Below, in pieces: positions 1 to 7,086 of a DNA stretch of 14,121 bases (positions within the stretch are counted from its first letter, which is position 1; each line of letters begins with the position of its first letter). Location of the stretch: contig CAYYIJ010000062.1 in NCBI GenBank assembly GCA_964471945.1, positions 1 through 14,121 of the forward strand, given 5' to 3'. A program made the translations under genes and the position numbers. This DNA comes from JASEHD01 sp964471945. Lineage in GTDB: Bacteria > Bacteroidota > Ignavibacteria > UBA10030 > SZUA-254. A model generated the notes under the pieces. It was not told where the DNA came from, ran no database searches, and saw only the letters and a program-made list of their open reading frames with translations.

Positions 1-83
1 CTTATGTTTAGAAGATCGGCAATTAAGTTCAAAACATATTCGAGAAGAAGCGCTGTGAGTATAATGATTCCGTATATATTCAT
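1..83 (-). CDS. M48 family (Ste24-like) metalloprotease, N-terminal fragment
   Basis: Reading leftward from an ATG at 83, the frame gives MNIYGIIILTALLLEYVLNL followed by IADLLNI and then leaves the window. This hydrophobic start with the 'LEY-L--IADLLN' pattern is what I recall for the first membrane segment of Ste24/CAAX-prenyl-protease-like M48 zinc metalloproteases, which sit in the inner membrane and degrade or process membrane proteins. The HExxH active site would lie outside the window and cannot be seen. The ATG overlaps the truA stop codon (ATGA, four bases), so the two genes are very likely translationally coupled in one minus-strand transcript. The family call rests on 27 residues only. 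Any other polytopic membrane protein with a similar first helix remains possible. Confidence 0.55.
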   Translation of the reverse strand, partial: MNIYGIIILTALLLEYVLNLIADLLNI

Positions 84-880
84 GTTTTTCTAAGCCGTGA
101 TTCGATTAAATTCATTGTTGGTTCCAAGTGAATCAATTTTTTATCCCCCGGATAATACACACGCTCAAGAAACAATCCTGAAGGAGGAGCAGTAAACTTC
201 GCAGGTTCATCCGATTTCGTGCGAAGATATTGTTTTACTTTTTCAACAGATAATTTCCCTCTGCCGACTTCCACAATTACACCTACTAATTGACGAACGA
301 GCTTCCAAAGGAAATGCGAACCGTAGATTCTTATAAGAATTAAATCTCCTTCTTCTTTCATCTCAATATTCTCGATTAAAACCTTTGTTGATTTTTCTTC
401 TTCATCATCGGCGGTGAATGATGCAAAGTTTTTCATGCCGATAAACAACTTTGACGCTTCCAGCATCAGCTTCATATCGAGTTTATCTTTCACCCACCAA
501 ACATATCGCTTGCCGAATGCAGTTCTTCTTCGAGAAATCTGGTACAGATAACTTCTCGCTATAGCATCATGGCGGGCGTGAAAATTCTTTGGTGCTTTTT
601 CTACTTCGATGATGTTTATGTCGACAGGAAGCTCGTCATTGAGTTTCATCCGTATTATTTCAGGTGCTATCATTGTATGCACATCGAGATGAGCCACTTG
701 CAACAAGGCGTGAACGCCGGCATCTGTTCTGCCAGCACCGTAGAATTCAACTTCATTTGTATTAAATATTTTCTTTGCAGCGTTGATTAGCTCACCTTGA
801 ACGGTTCTGGCATTCTTTTGTACCTGCCAACCGCTGTATCGTGTACCTTCATATTCAAGAAAGACTTTGAAGCGGGTCAA
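80..880 (-). CDS. truA: tRNA pseudouridine(38-40) synthase TruA
   Basis: A 266-residue protein of normal length for TruA, which isomerises uridines 38, 39 and/or 40 in the anticodon arm of many tRNAs in the cytoplasm. The N-terminus (FLEYEGTRYSGWQVQ, residues 7-21) and the catalytic block GAGRTDAGVHA (48-58), with the nucleophilic Asp at 53, are diagnostic. A second conserved block, 'FHARHDAIARSYLYQI', lies near 100-115, and 'GSHFLWKLVRQLVG' lies near 188-201. The start codon is TTG. It is chosen because the protein begins at the usual place for the family and because AAGGGA stands eight bases upstream, inside the last codons of the preceding small ORF, whose stop is only two bases away. Its own stop overlaps the ATG of the M48 gene. 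The three minus-strand ORFs therefore look like one coupled unit. Confidence 0.96.
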   Translation of the reverse strand: MTRFKVFLEYEGTRYSGWQVQKNARTVQGELINAAKKIFNTNEVEFYGAGRTDAGVHALLQVAHLDVHTMIAPEIIRMKLNDELPVDINIIEVEKAPKNFHARHDAIARSYLYQISRRRTAFGKRYVWWVKDKLDMKLMLEASKLFIGMKNFASFTADDEEEKSTKVLIENIEMKEEGDLILIRIYGSHFLWKLVRQLVGVIVEVGRGKLSVEKVKQYLRTKSDEPAKFTAPPSGLFLERVYYPGDKKLIHLEPTMNLIESRLRKT

Positions 881-882
881 TT

Positions 883-1050
883 TCAGAATCCCTTCGATAT
901 CACGGTGATATCAGCTAAGAATAGTGTCACAATTTTTCCAACCGCTTTTGAACCAGCTTTCCCCAAGGATTCATGAATAAGCTGCGCTTGTCCGAAAACA
1001 ACAAACACAATCAAGATGTTCGCTACAAGCGAAATACCAAATATATCCAT
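883..1050 (-). CDS. 55-residue membrane ORF, possible MarC-family C-terminal remnant
   Basis: From an ATG at 1050 the frame encodes 55 residues and ends with TGA two bases before the truA start. It has a hydrophobic helix at about 7-20, a polar linker with 'LGKAGSKAVGKI' (30-41), and a second hydrophobic stretch to the end. The linker and second helix resemble the end of MarC-family (NAAT) membrane proteins, where an LG-(K/R)-x-G...I-x-x-(L/I)LA-I-x-V pattern precedes the last helix. Full MarC proteins have about 200 residues and six helices, so this would be only the last quarter. A TAA lies in frame two codons upstream of the ATG, and an intrinsic terminator is close by. No good SD is visible. 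It may be a decayed gene kept because its 3' end carries the truA ribosome-binding site, or a true small membrane protein. The family link is from memory of the pattern. Confidence 0.45.
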   Translation of the reverse strand: MDIFGISLVANILIVFVVFGQAQLIHESLGKAGSKAVGKIVTLFLADITVISKGF

Positions 1051-1117
1051 AACTTAATAAGATGAATATACGCTCTCTCATCAAGTTTTCCAACTTTACA
1101 AAAAATAATACAAGGCA

Positions 1118-1149
1118 TAAAAAAGCCCAAGCGTAAATTCACTCGGGCT
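1118..1149 (-). terminator. Rho-independent terminator after the pilB-like gene
   Basis: On the minus strand, AGCCCGAGTG pairs along its full ten bases (two G-U pairs) with CGCTTGGGCT across a six-base loop, and is followed directly by TTTTTTA. It lies about 60 bases past the stop of the secretion ATPase gene, in the right orientation to end its transcript. It also separates that gene from the truA group. Confidence 0.9.
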
Positions 1150-1157
1150 CTCTAAAC

Positions 1158-1200
1158 GGCTACTGGGAGGGTCGCTTGTCTACGGAGCGGCCAGTACGCC
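1158..1200. repeat. Interrupted inverted repeat between pilB-like stop and terminator
   Basis: TACTGG (1161-1166) faces CCAGTA (1191-1196), with GGC/GCC outside (one bulged base) and CGCT/AGCG inside. The element begins about a dozen bases past the ATPase stop and can fold on either strand. It has no U-tract of its own, so it is not by itself a terminator. It may be part of a bipartite 3' end or a small dispersed repeat. Confidence 0.5.
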
Positions 1201-1211
1201 ATTGATGTTTA

Positions 1212-3191
1212 TTAATCTTCTATCAGCATCCCTTCTGATGTTTCAATTGAAGTAACTCCTTGCTTAACCAAATTCATAGCCGAGTGACGAAGAGTCTGCA
1301 TTCCATTTTGAAGTGCCATTGTCCGTAGAGCATCCTCATCGATAAAATCATGCGACTTCAATATAATTTTTCTCATTTCTTTATTCATGTGCAGAGCTTC
1401 ATATATACCGATCCTACCGCGATACCCTTTGATGCAGTGGGCACATCCACCGGGCTTATAGAATTTCGTTGTTTCGATCTCTTTCTCAGTTAACCCAGCA
1501 CTAAGTAATAATTCAATATCTAAGTCTTCATCAACCATTTTACATCGGTCACAAAGTTTCCTTAGAAGACGTTGAGCGATAACAATATTGACTGTATAAG
1601 CAAGTAAGAATGGTTCGATACCCATATTATACAATCGAGTTATTGCGCTAACAGAGTCATTAGTGTGGAGCGTTGAAAAGATAAGATGACCTGTGTTGGC
1701 TAATTTTACAGCAATTTCAGCTGTAATTTTATCTCTCATCTCACCAACCATAACAATATCAGGGTCATGCCGAAGTAATCCGCGTAAAGCACCTTCAAAA
1801 TCAAGTTTGTGATTTAATTTTATTTGACGAACCCCATCAATTAGATACTCAACTGGATCTTCAATAGTAATGATATTAACACCGGGGTCCATAATTTCTT
1901 TAATGGCAGCATGCTGTGAAGTTGTTTTACCGCTTCCGGTCGGTCCTGTAAAAATAATCATCCCCTGCGTTTTTCGGATTGCCTTTCGAAAAACACCAAT
2001 CGTAGTAATATCCATCCCAAGAACTCCGAGAGCAAGTGAATCGTCAGCCCCGCGTAAAATACGGATAACGATTGATTCCAATTTGCTTCTTAAATCACTA
2101 CCGTAGATGGGCATAGTTGAAAATCGGAAGCGATACAATTTATTATCTACTGTTCGCTGGGCAAAGCCATCTTGAGATAAGAATTTTTCAAATCTATCCA
2201 AATTCTTAGCGCGATCCTTTATAACTGTAAGAACAGCTTCAGCAGGAAGATCTGTAATAGCACTCCAGAGAGATAATTTTCCATCGATACGAAAATGAAA
2301 TTCGGTTCGATTCTTACTTTTTGGTATGACGTGAATATCGCTTGCACCGGTTCGAACACCGTCAACTAATAGCCCTTCTATAACTTCATTGAGTTTTCCT
2401 CTACCGATTTCGTCTTCAAGAGAACGCTCTATCTCACGCTCTGTTTCATCTTTATTGTACTCAACAAATTCATCCTCAACATCAAGTCCGAGCTGTTTAG
2501 CACCTTGATCGAAAGCAAGTTGACGCCACAGTTCGTTCCAGTTGGCAAGTGTTACATGCTTGACCTCGTAACGTGAAAATTGAAATCCACGCGCTACCTC
2601 GTGCACTTCTGGATGCGTTGTATCAGGAGTAATAACAATGAGTTTATCATTTCCATTAGTGAACAATTCATATGGAAGCACCTTACGTCGTACCGCCATC
2701 TCATAATAATACGGCGGCAATGCATCAAGTAAGTGCTTAACGAACTGTAGTCGTTCTTTATTTCCAAAAACTGTGGTTGGATCGACCGATTCAAATGAAT
2801 AATATCTTGCTATAGTCTGAAAAATTGTCTCCCGATCCTCGCCTAATTCATCGACGAGTATATCAGTCAAACGACGTTTATCATTTGTGTTGCGCTGAAT
2901 TTCTAATGCGCGATCTATTTTTTCTTTTGAGACTCGTCCCTTTTCGATTAATGTTTGAATCAATCGGGGTGGCTGAGATTTTTTTATCCCAGCATCAGGG
3001 GGAATGACATTATGTTCTTGATCAATATATTCTGATCCTTTATTAGAATATCCATTCGAATCCGAGTCATTTTCCGGATCATCTTTCTTGAGATTTAACG
3101 CTTCTGGAAAATAGTTTTGCTTTTTACTCACAATATTACCAAAAGTGTGAAGTAAATTTTTTTTACCTGCACTGTTTTTATATGTAGACAT
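1212..3191 (-). CDS. GspE/PulE/PilB-type secretion ATPase
   Basis: A hexameric ATPase of the type II secretion/type IV pilus class, working on the cytoplasmic face to drive pilus or pseudopilus assembly. I start it at the ATG at 3191 (659 residues). A TTG seven codons upstream is also open, but GAGGG stands four bases before this ATG. Visible parts (659 numbering): an acidic, Ser/Asn-rich linker to about 70; a GspE/MshEN-like N-terminal domain at about 76-135; an Asp box with SDIHVIPKS (284-292) and FRIDG; Walker A GPTGSGKT (416-423); Walker B DIVMVGEMRD (478-487); a His box GHLIFSTLHTND (501-512); and a zinc tetracysteine motif C547-x2-C550...C583-x2-C586. The zinc motif marks a GspE/PilB assembly ATPase, not a PilT retraction ATPase. 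No pilC, pilT or pilin lies beside it. The sequence cannot separate PilB from GspE. Confidence 0.9.
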   Translation of the reverse strand: MSTYKNSAGKKNLLHTFGNIVSKKQNYFPEALNLKKDDPENDSDSNGYSNKGSEYIDQEHNVIPPDAGIKKSQPPRLIQTLIEKGRVSKEKIDRALEIQRNTNDKRRLTDILVDELGEDRETIFQTIARYYSFESVDPTTVFGNKERLQFVKHLLDALPPYYYEMAVRRKVLPYELFTNGNDKLIVITPDTTHPEVHEVARGFQFSRYEVKHVTLANWNELWRQLAFDQGAKQLGLDVEDEFVEYNKDETEREIERSLEDEIGRGKLNEVIEGLLVDGVRTGASDIHVIPKSKNRTEFHFRIDGKLSLWSAITDLPAEAVLTVIKDRAKNLDRFEKFLSQDGFAQRTVDNKLYRFRFSTMPIYGSDLRSKLESIVIRILRGADDSLALGVLGMDITTIGVFRKAIRKTQGMIIFTGPTGSGKTTSQHAAIKEIMDPGVNIITIEDPVEYLIDGVRQIKLNHKLDFEGALRGLLRHDPDIVMVGEMRDKITAEIAVKLANTGHLIFSTLHTNDSVSAITRLYNMGIEPFLLAYTVNIVIAQRLLRKLCDRCKMVDEDLDIELLLSAGLTEKEIETTKFYKPGGCAHCIKGYRGRIGIYEALHMNKEMRKIILKSHDFIDEDALRTMALQNGMQTLRHSAMNLVKQGVTSIETSEGMLIED

Positions 3192-3416
3192 AAAACCCTC
3201 ATAATATTTCAATTATTTGTAAACTTACAATCTTAAAGTAGTGTAATAACGATTAGCGGATAGTGATAATCAACACCATGTGTGACGTTTAGCACTATTA
3301 AGTGCCGAACAATCAAAAATTGGTTGTATTTAAATAAATTTAAAGTTTTAAGAGAGAACGATTTTTTTACAATCGCCACTCAAAATGAGATTATATCTTC
3401 AACAACCCAAACAAGA
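3192..3416. other. Intergenic, probable leader of the pilB-like gene
   Basis: These 225 bases carry no convincing gene. They are AT-rich and contain a small hairpin (3287-3310) and a perfect AAATTTATTTAAAT-like AT palindrome region near 3330-3345. The promoter of the secretion ATPase gene probably lies here if the gene is not co-transcribed with the upstream pseudo-kinase gene, which has no clear terminator. I see no recognisable riboswitch. Confidence 0.4.
3287..3310. other. Small hairpin upstream of pilB-like gene
   Basis: GCACT-ATTA-AGTGC forms a perfect five-pair stem with a four-base loop, extended by GTT/AAC across a two-by-two internal loop. It lies about 100 bases before the ATPase start codon. 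It could be an operator or an RNA structure, but the size is close to what chance would give. Confidence 0.3.
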
Positions 3417-3959
3417 TTAATTTGTTTTTTCTTTTATTATATCTTGTGTTGTCGAAATAAATTTTTGCGCCTCATATGATTGTATGTCGCGAATAGTGTT
3501 ATGTATCCTTTTCATCGCGCCATCAATGCGATCAAGATAACGAATAATTTCTTTATCAGTTTCAAATCGACGCCGGATTTCTTGAGTTGTTACAGAAATC
3601 ACTGCCAATGGATTGTTAACATTATCCTGAAGTAGCATCGTAATATCTGTTACGAGAGTGCTGTAAATCTGCTGCCTATCCAAGGCACGTTCAATAGATC
3701 TTCGATGGTCTTCTTCCTTTTTATGTGCTTTCCTAATTTTTTGTACTTGAAGCAGCGCGGCAGCAACCAACCAAAGGAAAAAAAGGGAATCGAATTCCAT
3801 TAGGTAATCAAGAAACGTCTTATTAACCCCTGGTCTTCTGAATAAACTTATTGATGTTAATAAATAATAAAGATAAATAACAATAGCTGCAATTATAACC
3901 GGATATTTTTCTACAAAATCGCGTATCTTAATCCATATATTATTGATTAAATCTTTCAT
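3417..3959 (-). CDS. Two-TM protein with histidine-kinase-like DHp domain lacking the His
   Basis: A 180-residue protein with a hydrophobic segment at about 20-37, a second at about 57-73, and then a charged, probably coiled-coil helix (74-100). The remainder folds in outline like the two-helix dimerisation (DHp) domain of sensor histidine kinases. 'DNVNNPLAVI' (112-121) stands where kinases have HE(I/L)NNPLAVI, and 'YLDRIDGAMKRIHNTIRDI' (141-159) matches the second DHp helix with its usual 'I--a--Ri--ii-dl' spacing. The phospho-accepting His is replaced by Asp112, and the protein ends at 180 with no HATPase_c (N, G1, G2 boxes). It therefore cannot be an ordinary kinase or His-phosphotransfer protein. 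I infer an adaptor, a partner for another kinase's dimer interface, or a remnant. The start is the only ATG in the right place, and its SD is weak. It lies upstream of the secretion ATPase in the same direction, but 225 bases apart. Confidence 0.7.
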   Translation of the reverse strand: MKDLINNIWIKIRDFVEKYPVIIAAIVIYLYYLLTSISLFRRPGVNKTFLDYLMEFDSLFFLWLVAAALLQVQKIRKAHKKEEDHRRSIERALDRQQIYSTLVTDITMLLQDNVNNPLAVISVTTQEIRRRFETDKEIIRYLDRIDGAMKRIHNTIRDIQSYEAQKFISTTQDIIKEKTN

Positions 3960-4167
3960 CAGAAGGGTCTCTACTTTATTATGGAATATTAATCCATATT
4001 TAATAATGTTAGCTCTAAAAATACGCTTTAAATCGCTTATTTTTTCGTATTATTAGAACTATTCCATCTAAAACTTAAGGAGAATACAAAATTTGATTGA
4101 GATAAGCAAATTTGCATCTCGCCATTTTTTTTACGAAATTTTTTAAATCGGAATTTCAATAAATCTA
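3960..4167. other. Divergent promoter region between pseudo-kinase gene and priA
   Basis: A very AT-rich 208-base region from which two genes read outward, so it should hold promoters for both. I could not pick out -10/-35 boxes with confidence. On the priA side it has an AAGGAG (4077-4082) that precedes no long ORF, and an inverted repeat followed by a T-run. These are described separately. Confidence 0.5.
4099..4131 (+). promoter_or_regulatory. Hairpin plus T-run in the priA leader (possible attenuator)
   Basis: GAGAT-aa-GCAAA faces TTTGC-ATCTC, giving ten base pairs centred on the perfect palindrome GCAAATTTGC with a two-base bulge. After four bases (GCCA) comes a run of eight T. It stands about 40 bases before the priA start and reads in the same direction. 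The gap before the T-run makes it a weak terminator by the usual rules. An AAGGAG ten bases before a 17-codon TTG ORF (4093-4146) lies just in front of and across it. Confidence 0.35.
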
Positions 4168-6753
4168 ATGAACGTACCTCACGCATTTGCCGATATAGCT
4201 GTACCTGTCGTGGTTGAGAAGCTGTTTACTTATGCTATTCCTATTCATTTACTACCTCTCGTGAAAGCTGGAATACGAGTGCTTGTTCCATTTGGGAAAC
4301 GCAATCTCATCGGTTTTGTTGTCGAGACTAAGGAGCGCTCTGATAAAATAGATTTAAAAACTATCTTAGATGTTATCGATCCTGAACCGATCATTCACGA
4401 AGATCTTCTAAAATTAACACAATGGATTAGTGATTACTATATCGCACCAAGAAGTAAAGTACTTAAATCAGTTCTCATTCATAGCACTTTTAAAACTGGG
4501 AAACGAGTGGTGAGTCTTAATCTTCAAGATTTTGAATCCAGTGTGGTACACAAAAAACTAACACCGAAACAAAAAACCATAATTGAAGAATTAAAAAAGC
4601 AAACTATTTTGAGCATCTCGCAGCTTCAGAAACGTTTACAAATAAACAGTATTCATTCAACATTGAACTCACTTATAGAATTAGGTATAATAAAAATAGA
4701 CGAAGAATCCGTTCCACGCGGGATTAGAGTTAAGCATGAAGCCGGTATTATGCTCGATGAAAAGATAATAACGACATTACAGATATGGCTCAAGGAGTTG
4801 ATGTTCCGCCCGTCAAAAAGATATGGTAAACAAGTAACTCTCATTCAACATCTTCTCAGTTACGATGATAAAGAAACATTCATCAGTATCCCAGATATTC
4901 TTAAACGGGTTAAGGTTTCATTATCAACAATAAGATCACTTGAAAAAAATAAAATAATAAAGATTGGGAACCGAGAAGTAATCAGATCACCAGAGTATGT
5001 AATGTACCAATCGGCGTTGGGATCAACAGATATAACATTAAACAATTATCAACAGAATGCCTTAGGTAAAATTATCAATAAAGTTCAACAATCCATATTT
5101 CATACGTTTCTACTTTACGGTGTTACCGGGAGCGGGAAAACACAGGTTTATATAAAAGCAATTACTGAAACTATAAAACGTGGGAAGTCAGCTATTGTCT
5201 TAGTTCCTGAAATTTCTCTCACGCCTCAAATTGTTCGCCGATTTAAATTCCATTTAGGTGATAATGTAGCCGTTGTACACAGCCGTATGTCCATAGGCGA
5301 ACGTCAAGATGCCTGGAGAATAGCTTGGGAAGGTAAAATTTCAGTCGTCATCGGTCCCCGCTCCGCTGTTTTCGCACCCTTGAAAAATCTTGGTTTGATT
5401 GTGGTCGATGAAGAACATGAAGCATCGTACAAACAATTCGACCAAACACCTCGCTACCATGCACGTGATGCCGCTATCATGCGTGCTTCATATTGCAATG
5501 CAGTTGTTGTTCTCGGTTCTGCTACCCCATCGGTCGAATCCTTTACAAATGCATTGAGTAACAAATACACCCTCCTCGAACTGCCTGAACGTGTGGATAA
5601 TGCAAAACTTCCCGATATACATTTAGTTGACATGATAGAAGAAAGAGGACGAAGACTACAGAAACACCGAGATCAAAGAAAAGATGAATTAAAAAAAGAT
5701 CCAATAAAAGCAAAATTCAAAAAACGAAAATTTGAGGTTGGATCTATTTCGGACATCTTAAGAGAGAAAATCGAAGACCGCCTAAAGAAAAAAGAAGGCA
5801 TAATTTTACTCCAAAACAGGAGAGGATTCTCACCGTTTGTTGAATGCCCCAACTGTGGTTATGTTGAAATGTGCGATAACTGCACAATTTCATTAACCTA
5901 TCATGGTACAACAAAACTTCTACGATGTCATTATTGTGGGAGTGTGAAAAAGGGAACAATTTTTTGCCCTAAGTGCCAATCGTTAGACATTCAATATCGT
6001 GGTTTCGGCACACAGCGAGTAGAAGAAGAGCTTAAAAAACTTTTTCCCGGTACAAAATTACTCCGTATGGACCTCGATACAACATCTACAAGGGGTGCTC
6101 ATGATAGAATATTAAAAATATTCTCAGATGGCGAAGCTGATATTTTGCTTGGAACACAGATGGTAGCCAAAGGATTAGATTTTTCTCGTGTTACACTGGT
6201 CGGAGTAATTTCTGCCGACACTCAAATGTTGCTGCCAGATTTCCGCTCAGCCGAACGGACATTTCAATTACTAACACAGGTTGCTGGGCGGGCTGGACGC
6301 AGCAACCTTGCAGGCGAAGTTATAATTCAGACTTTTCAGCCGAAGCATCAAAGCTTACAACATGTGCTGAAACATGAATTTAAATCTTTTTATGAAAACG
6401 AGATTACTTATCGAAAAGAACTGAACTACCCTCCATTCTCACGCCTTATTCTAATAGAATTTAAGAGTACAAAAGAAAAGGATGTGGTTAGACATTCTTC
6501 GAAGTTTGCAGAATTATTAAAAACATACGCTAAACATTTTATCATACTTGGACCAGCAGCAGCAGCTTTGACTAAATTGAGGGGTCAGTATCGTTGGCAC
6601 ATAATCGTAAAAAGTTTAAAAACAGTAGATCCTGCAGGCAAGTTTGTCCACAAGGCAATACGTCAAGCCATCCAAGATTATCACAAATCTACTATAGGTA
6701 AAACCAAATCGGTCAAGATGATTATTGACGTCGATCCTGTCGGAATGATGTAG
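4168..6753 (+). CDS. priA: Primosomal protein N' (replication restart helicase PriA)
   Basis: A superfamily 2 3'-to-5' helicase that recognises abandoned replication forks and starts reloading of the replicative helicase. The 861 residues show an N-terminal 3'-DNA-binding domain (FADIAVPVVVEKLFTYAIP, 7-25), a long winged-helix region to about 275, and Walker A GVTGSGKT (318-325). They also show the GPRSAVFAPL block (396-405), DEEHE (414-418), SATPS (451-455), NRRGFSPF (550-557), and eight zinc cysteines in four CxxC pairs (560/563, 569/572, 587/590, 600/603). GTQMVAKGLDF (662-672) and QVAGRAGR (704-711) complete the helicase set. The C-terminal domain includes 'ELNYPPFSRL' (751-760). It is longer than the roughly 730 residues of E. 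coli PriA, partly because of a Lys/Arg/Glu-rich insert at about 490-525. The ATG is at the expected place, but the SD before it is poor. It is transcribed away from the pseudo-kinase gene and toward the cold-shock genes. Confidence 0.97.
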   Translation: MNVPHAFADIAVPVVVEKLFTYAIPIHLLPLVKAGIRVLVPFGKRNLIGFVVETKERSDKIDLKTILDVIDPEPIIHEDLLKLTQWISDYYIAPRSKVLKSVLIHSTFKTGKRVVSLNLQDFESSVVHKKLTPKQKTIIEELKKQTILSISQLQKRLQINSIHSTLNSLIELGIIKIDEESVPRGIRVKHEAGIMLDEKIITTLQIWLKELMFRPSKRYGKQVTLIQHLLSYDDKETFISIPDILKRVKVSLSTIRSLEKNKIIKIGNREVIRSPEYVMYQSALGSTDITLNNYQQNALGKIINKVQQSIFHTFLLYGVTGSGKTQVYIKAITETIKRGKSAIVLVPEISLTPQIVRRFKFHLGDNVAVVHSRMSIGERQDAWRIAWEGKISVVIGPRSAVFAPLKNLGLIVVDEEHEASYKQFDQTPRYHARDAAIMRASYCNAVVVLGSATPSVESFTNALSNKYTLLELPERVDNAKLPDIHLVDMIEERGRRLQKHRDQRKDELKKDPIKAKFKKRKFEVGSISDILREKIEDRLKKKEGIILLQNRRGFSPFVECPNCGYVEMCDNCTISLTYHGTTKLLRCHYCGSVKKGTIFCPKCQSLDIQYRGFGTQRVEEELKKLFPGTKLLRMDLDTTSTRGAHDRILKIFSDGEADILLGTQMVAKGLDFSRVTLVGVISADTQMLLPDFRSAERTFQLLTQVAGRAGRSNLAGEVIIQTFQPKHQSLQHVLKHEFKSFYENEITYRKELNYPPFSRLILIEFKSTKEKDVVRHSSKFAELLKTYAKHFIILGPAAAALTKLRGQYRWHIIVKSLKTVDPAGKFVHKAIRQAIQDYHKSTIGKTKSVKMIIDVDPVGMM

Positions 6754-6781
6754 ATTTTACAGAAAAACCTATAAGCAAAAA

Positions 6782-6985
6782 CTACACACGATTAATATTA
6801 TAAGCCCGTTTCCCTTTTTGTTCCGCTTTTTCTTCAAATTCAACTTTATCTCCCTGCACTAAAGTATCACGAAAACCTGTATTTTTGACATTGCTGCGAT
6901 GGAAGAAAATATCTTCACCGTTTTCATTTGTTATAAAGCCAAATCCTTTAATTGCATTATAAAATTTCACTGTACCGTTTGCCAT
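6782..6985 (-). CDS. Cold-shock domain protein (CspA family), 67 residues
   Basis: A single cold-shock domain, a small five-strand beta-barrel that binds single-stranded RNA/DNA and melts RNA secondary structure. It has the RNP1-type KGFGFI (13-18) and RNP2-type DIFFH (25-29) nucleic-acid-binding strands. The usual 'VKWF' reads VKFY (6-9), so the first aromatic of the surface is Phe in place of Trp. The ATG has AAGGA seven bases upstream. It follows another csp gene in tandem after a hairpin terminator, and it ends 28 bases from the convergent priA stop, with no clear terminator between them. The neighbouring copy is only moderately similar, so this is not a fresh duplication. Confidence 0.95.
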   Translation of the reverse strand: MANGTVKFYNAIKGFGFITNENGEDIFFHRSNVKNTGFRDTLVQGDKVEFEEKAEQKGKRAYNINRV

Positions 6986-7028
6986 GATTTTTCCTTATTA
7001 AGAAATATTTATTTTAAAAATCGTGAAC

Positions 7029-7065
7029 AGAAAATCCCGATCAACTTAAGTAGCTAATCGGGATT
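7029..7065 (-). terminator. Hairpin terminator between the two csp genes
   Basis: AATCCCGAT (7033-7041) is perfectly complementary to ATCGGGATT (7057-7065) over nine pairs with a 15-base loop. On the minus strand it is followed by TTTTCTG. It lies just after the stop of the upstream csp gene. The T-run is short, so termination may be partial, letting some transcript reach the second csp gene. Confidence 0.7.
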
Positions 7066-7086
7066 AAAATATATTGAGATCAATAT

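Noticed and set aside
569..790. 73-codon plus-strand ORF
   Set aside because: Antisense shadow of truA; no recognisable protein.
1150..1205. c-di-GMP (GEMM) riboswitch suggested by GC-rich hairpin near a pilus-type ATPase
   Set aside because: It lies downstream of the gene and not in a leader, and the conserved GEMM core and tetraloop-receptor are not visible.
3189..3212. TTG start at 3212 for the secretion ATPase
   Set aside because: The ATG at 3191 has GAGGG just upstream, and the extra seven residues are not expected for the family.
3282..3479. 65-codon plus-strand ORF in the gap before the pseudo-kinase gene
   Set aside because: GTG start, no SD, low-complexity product, and it runs into the 3' end of the opposite gene.
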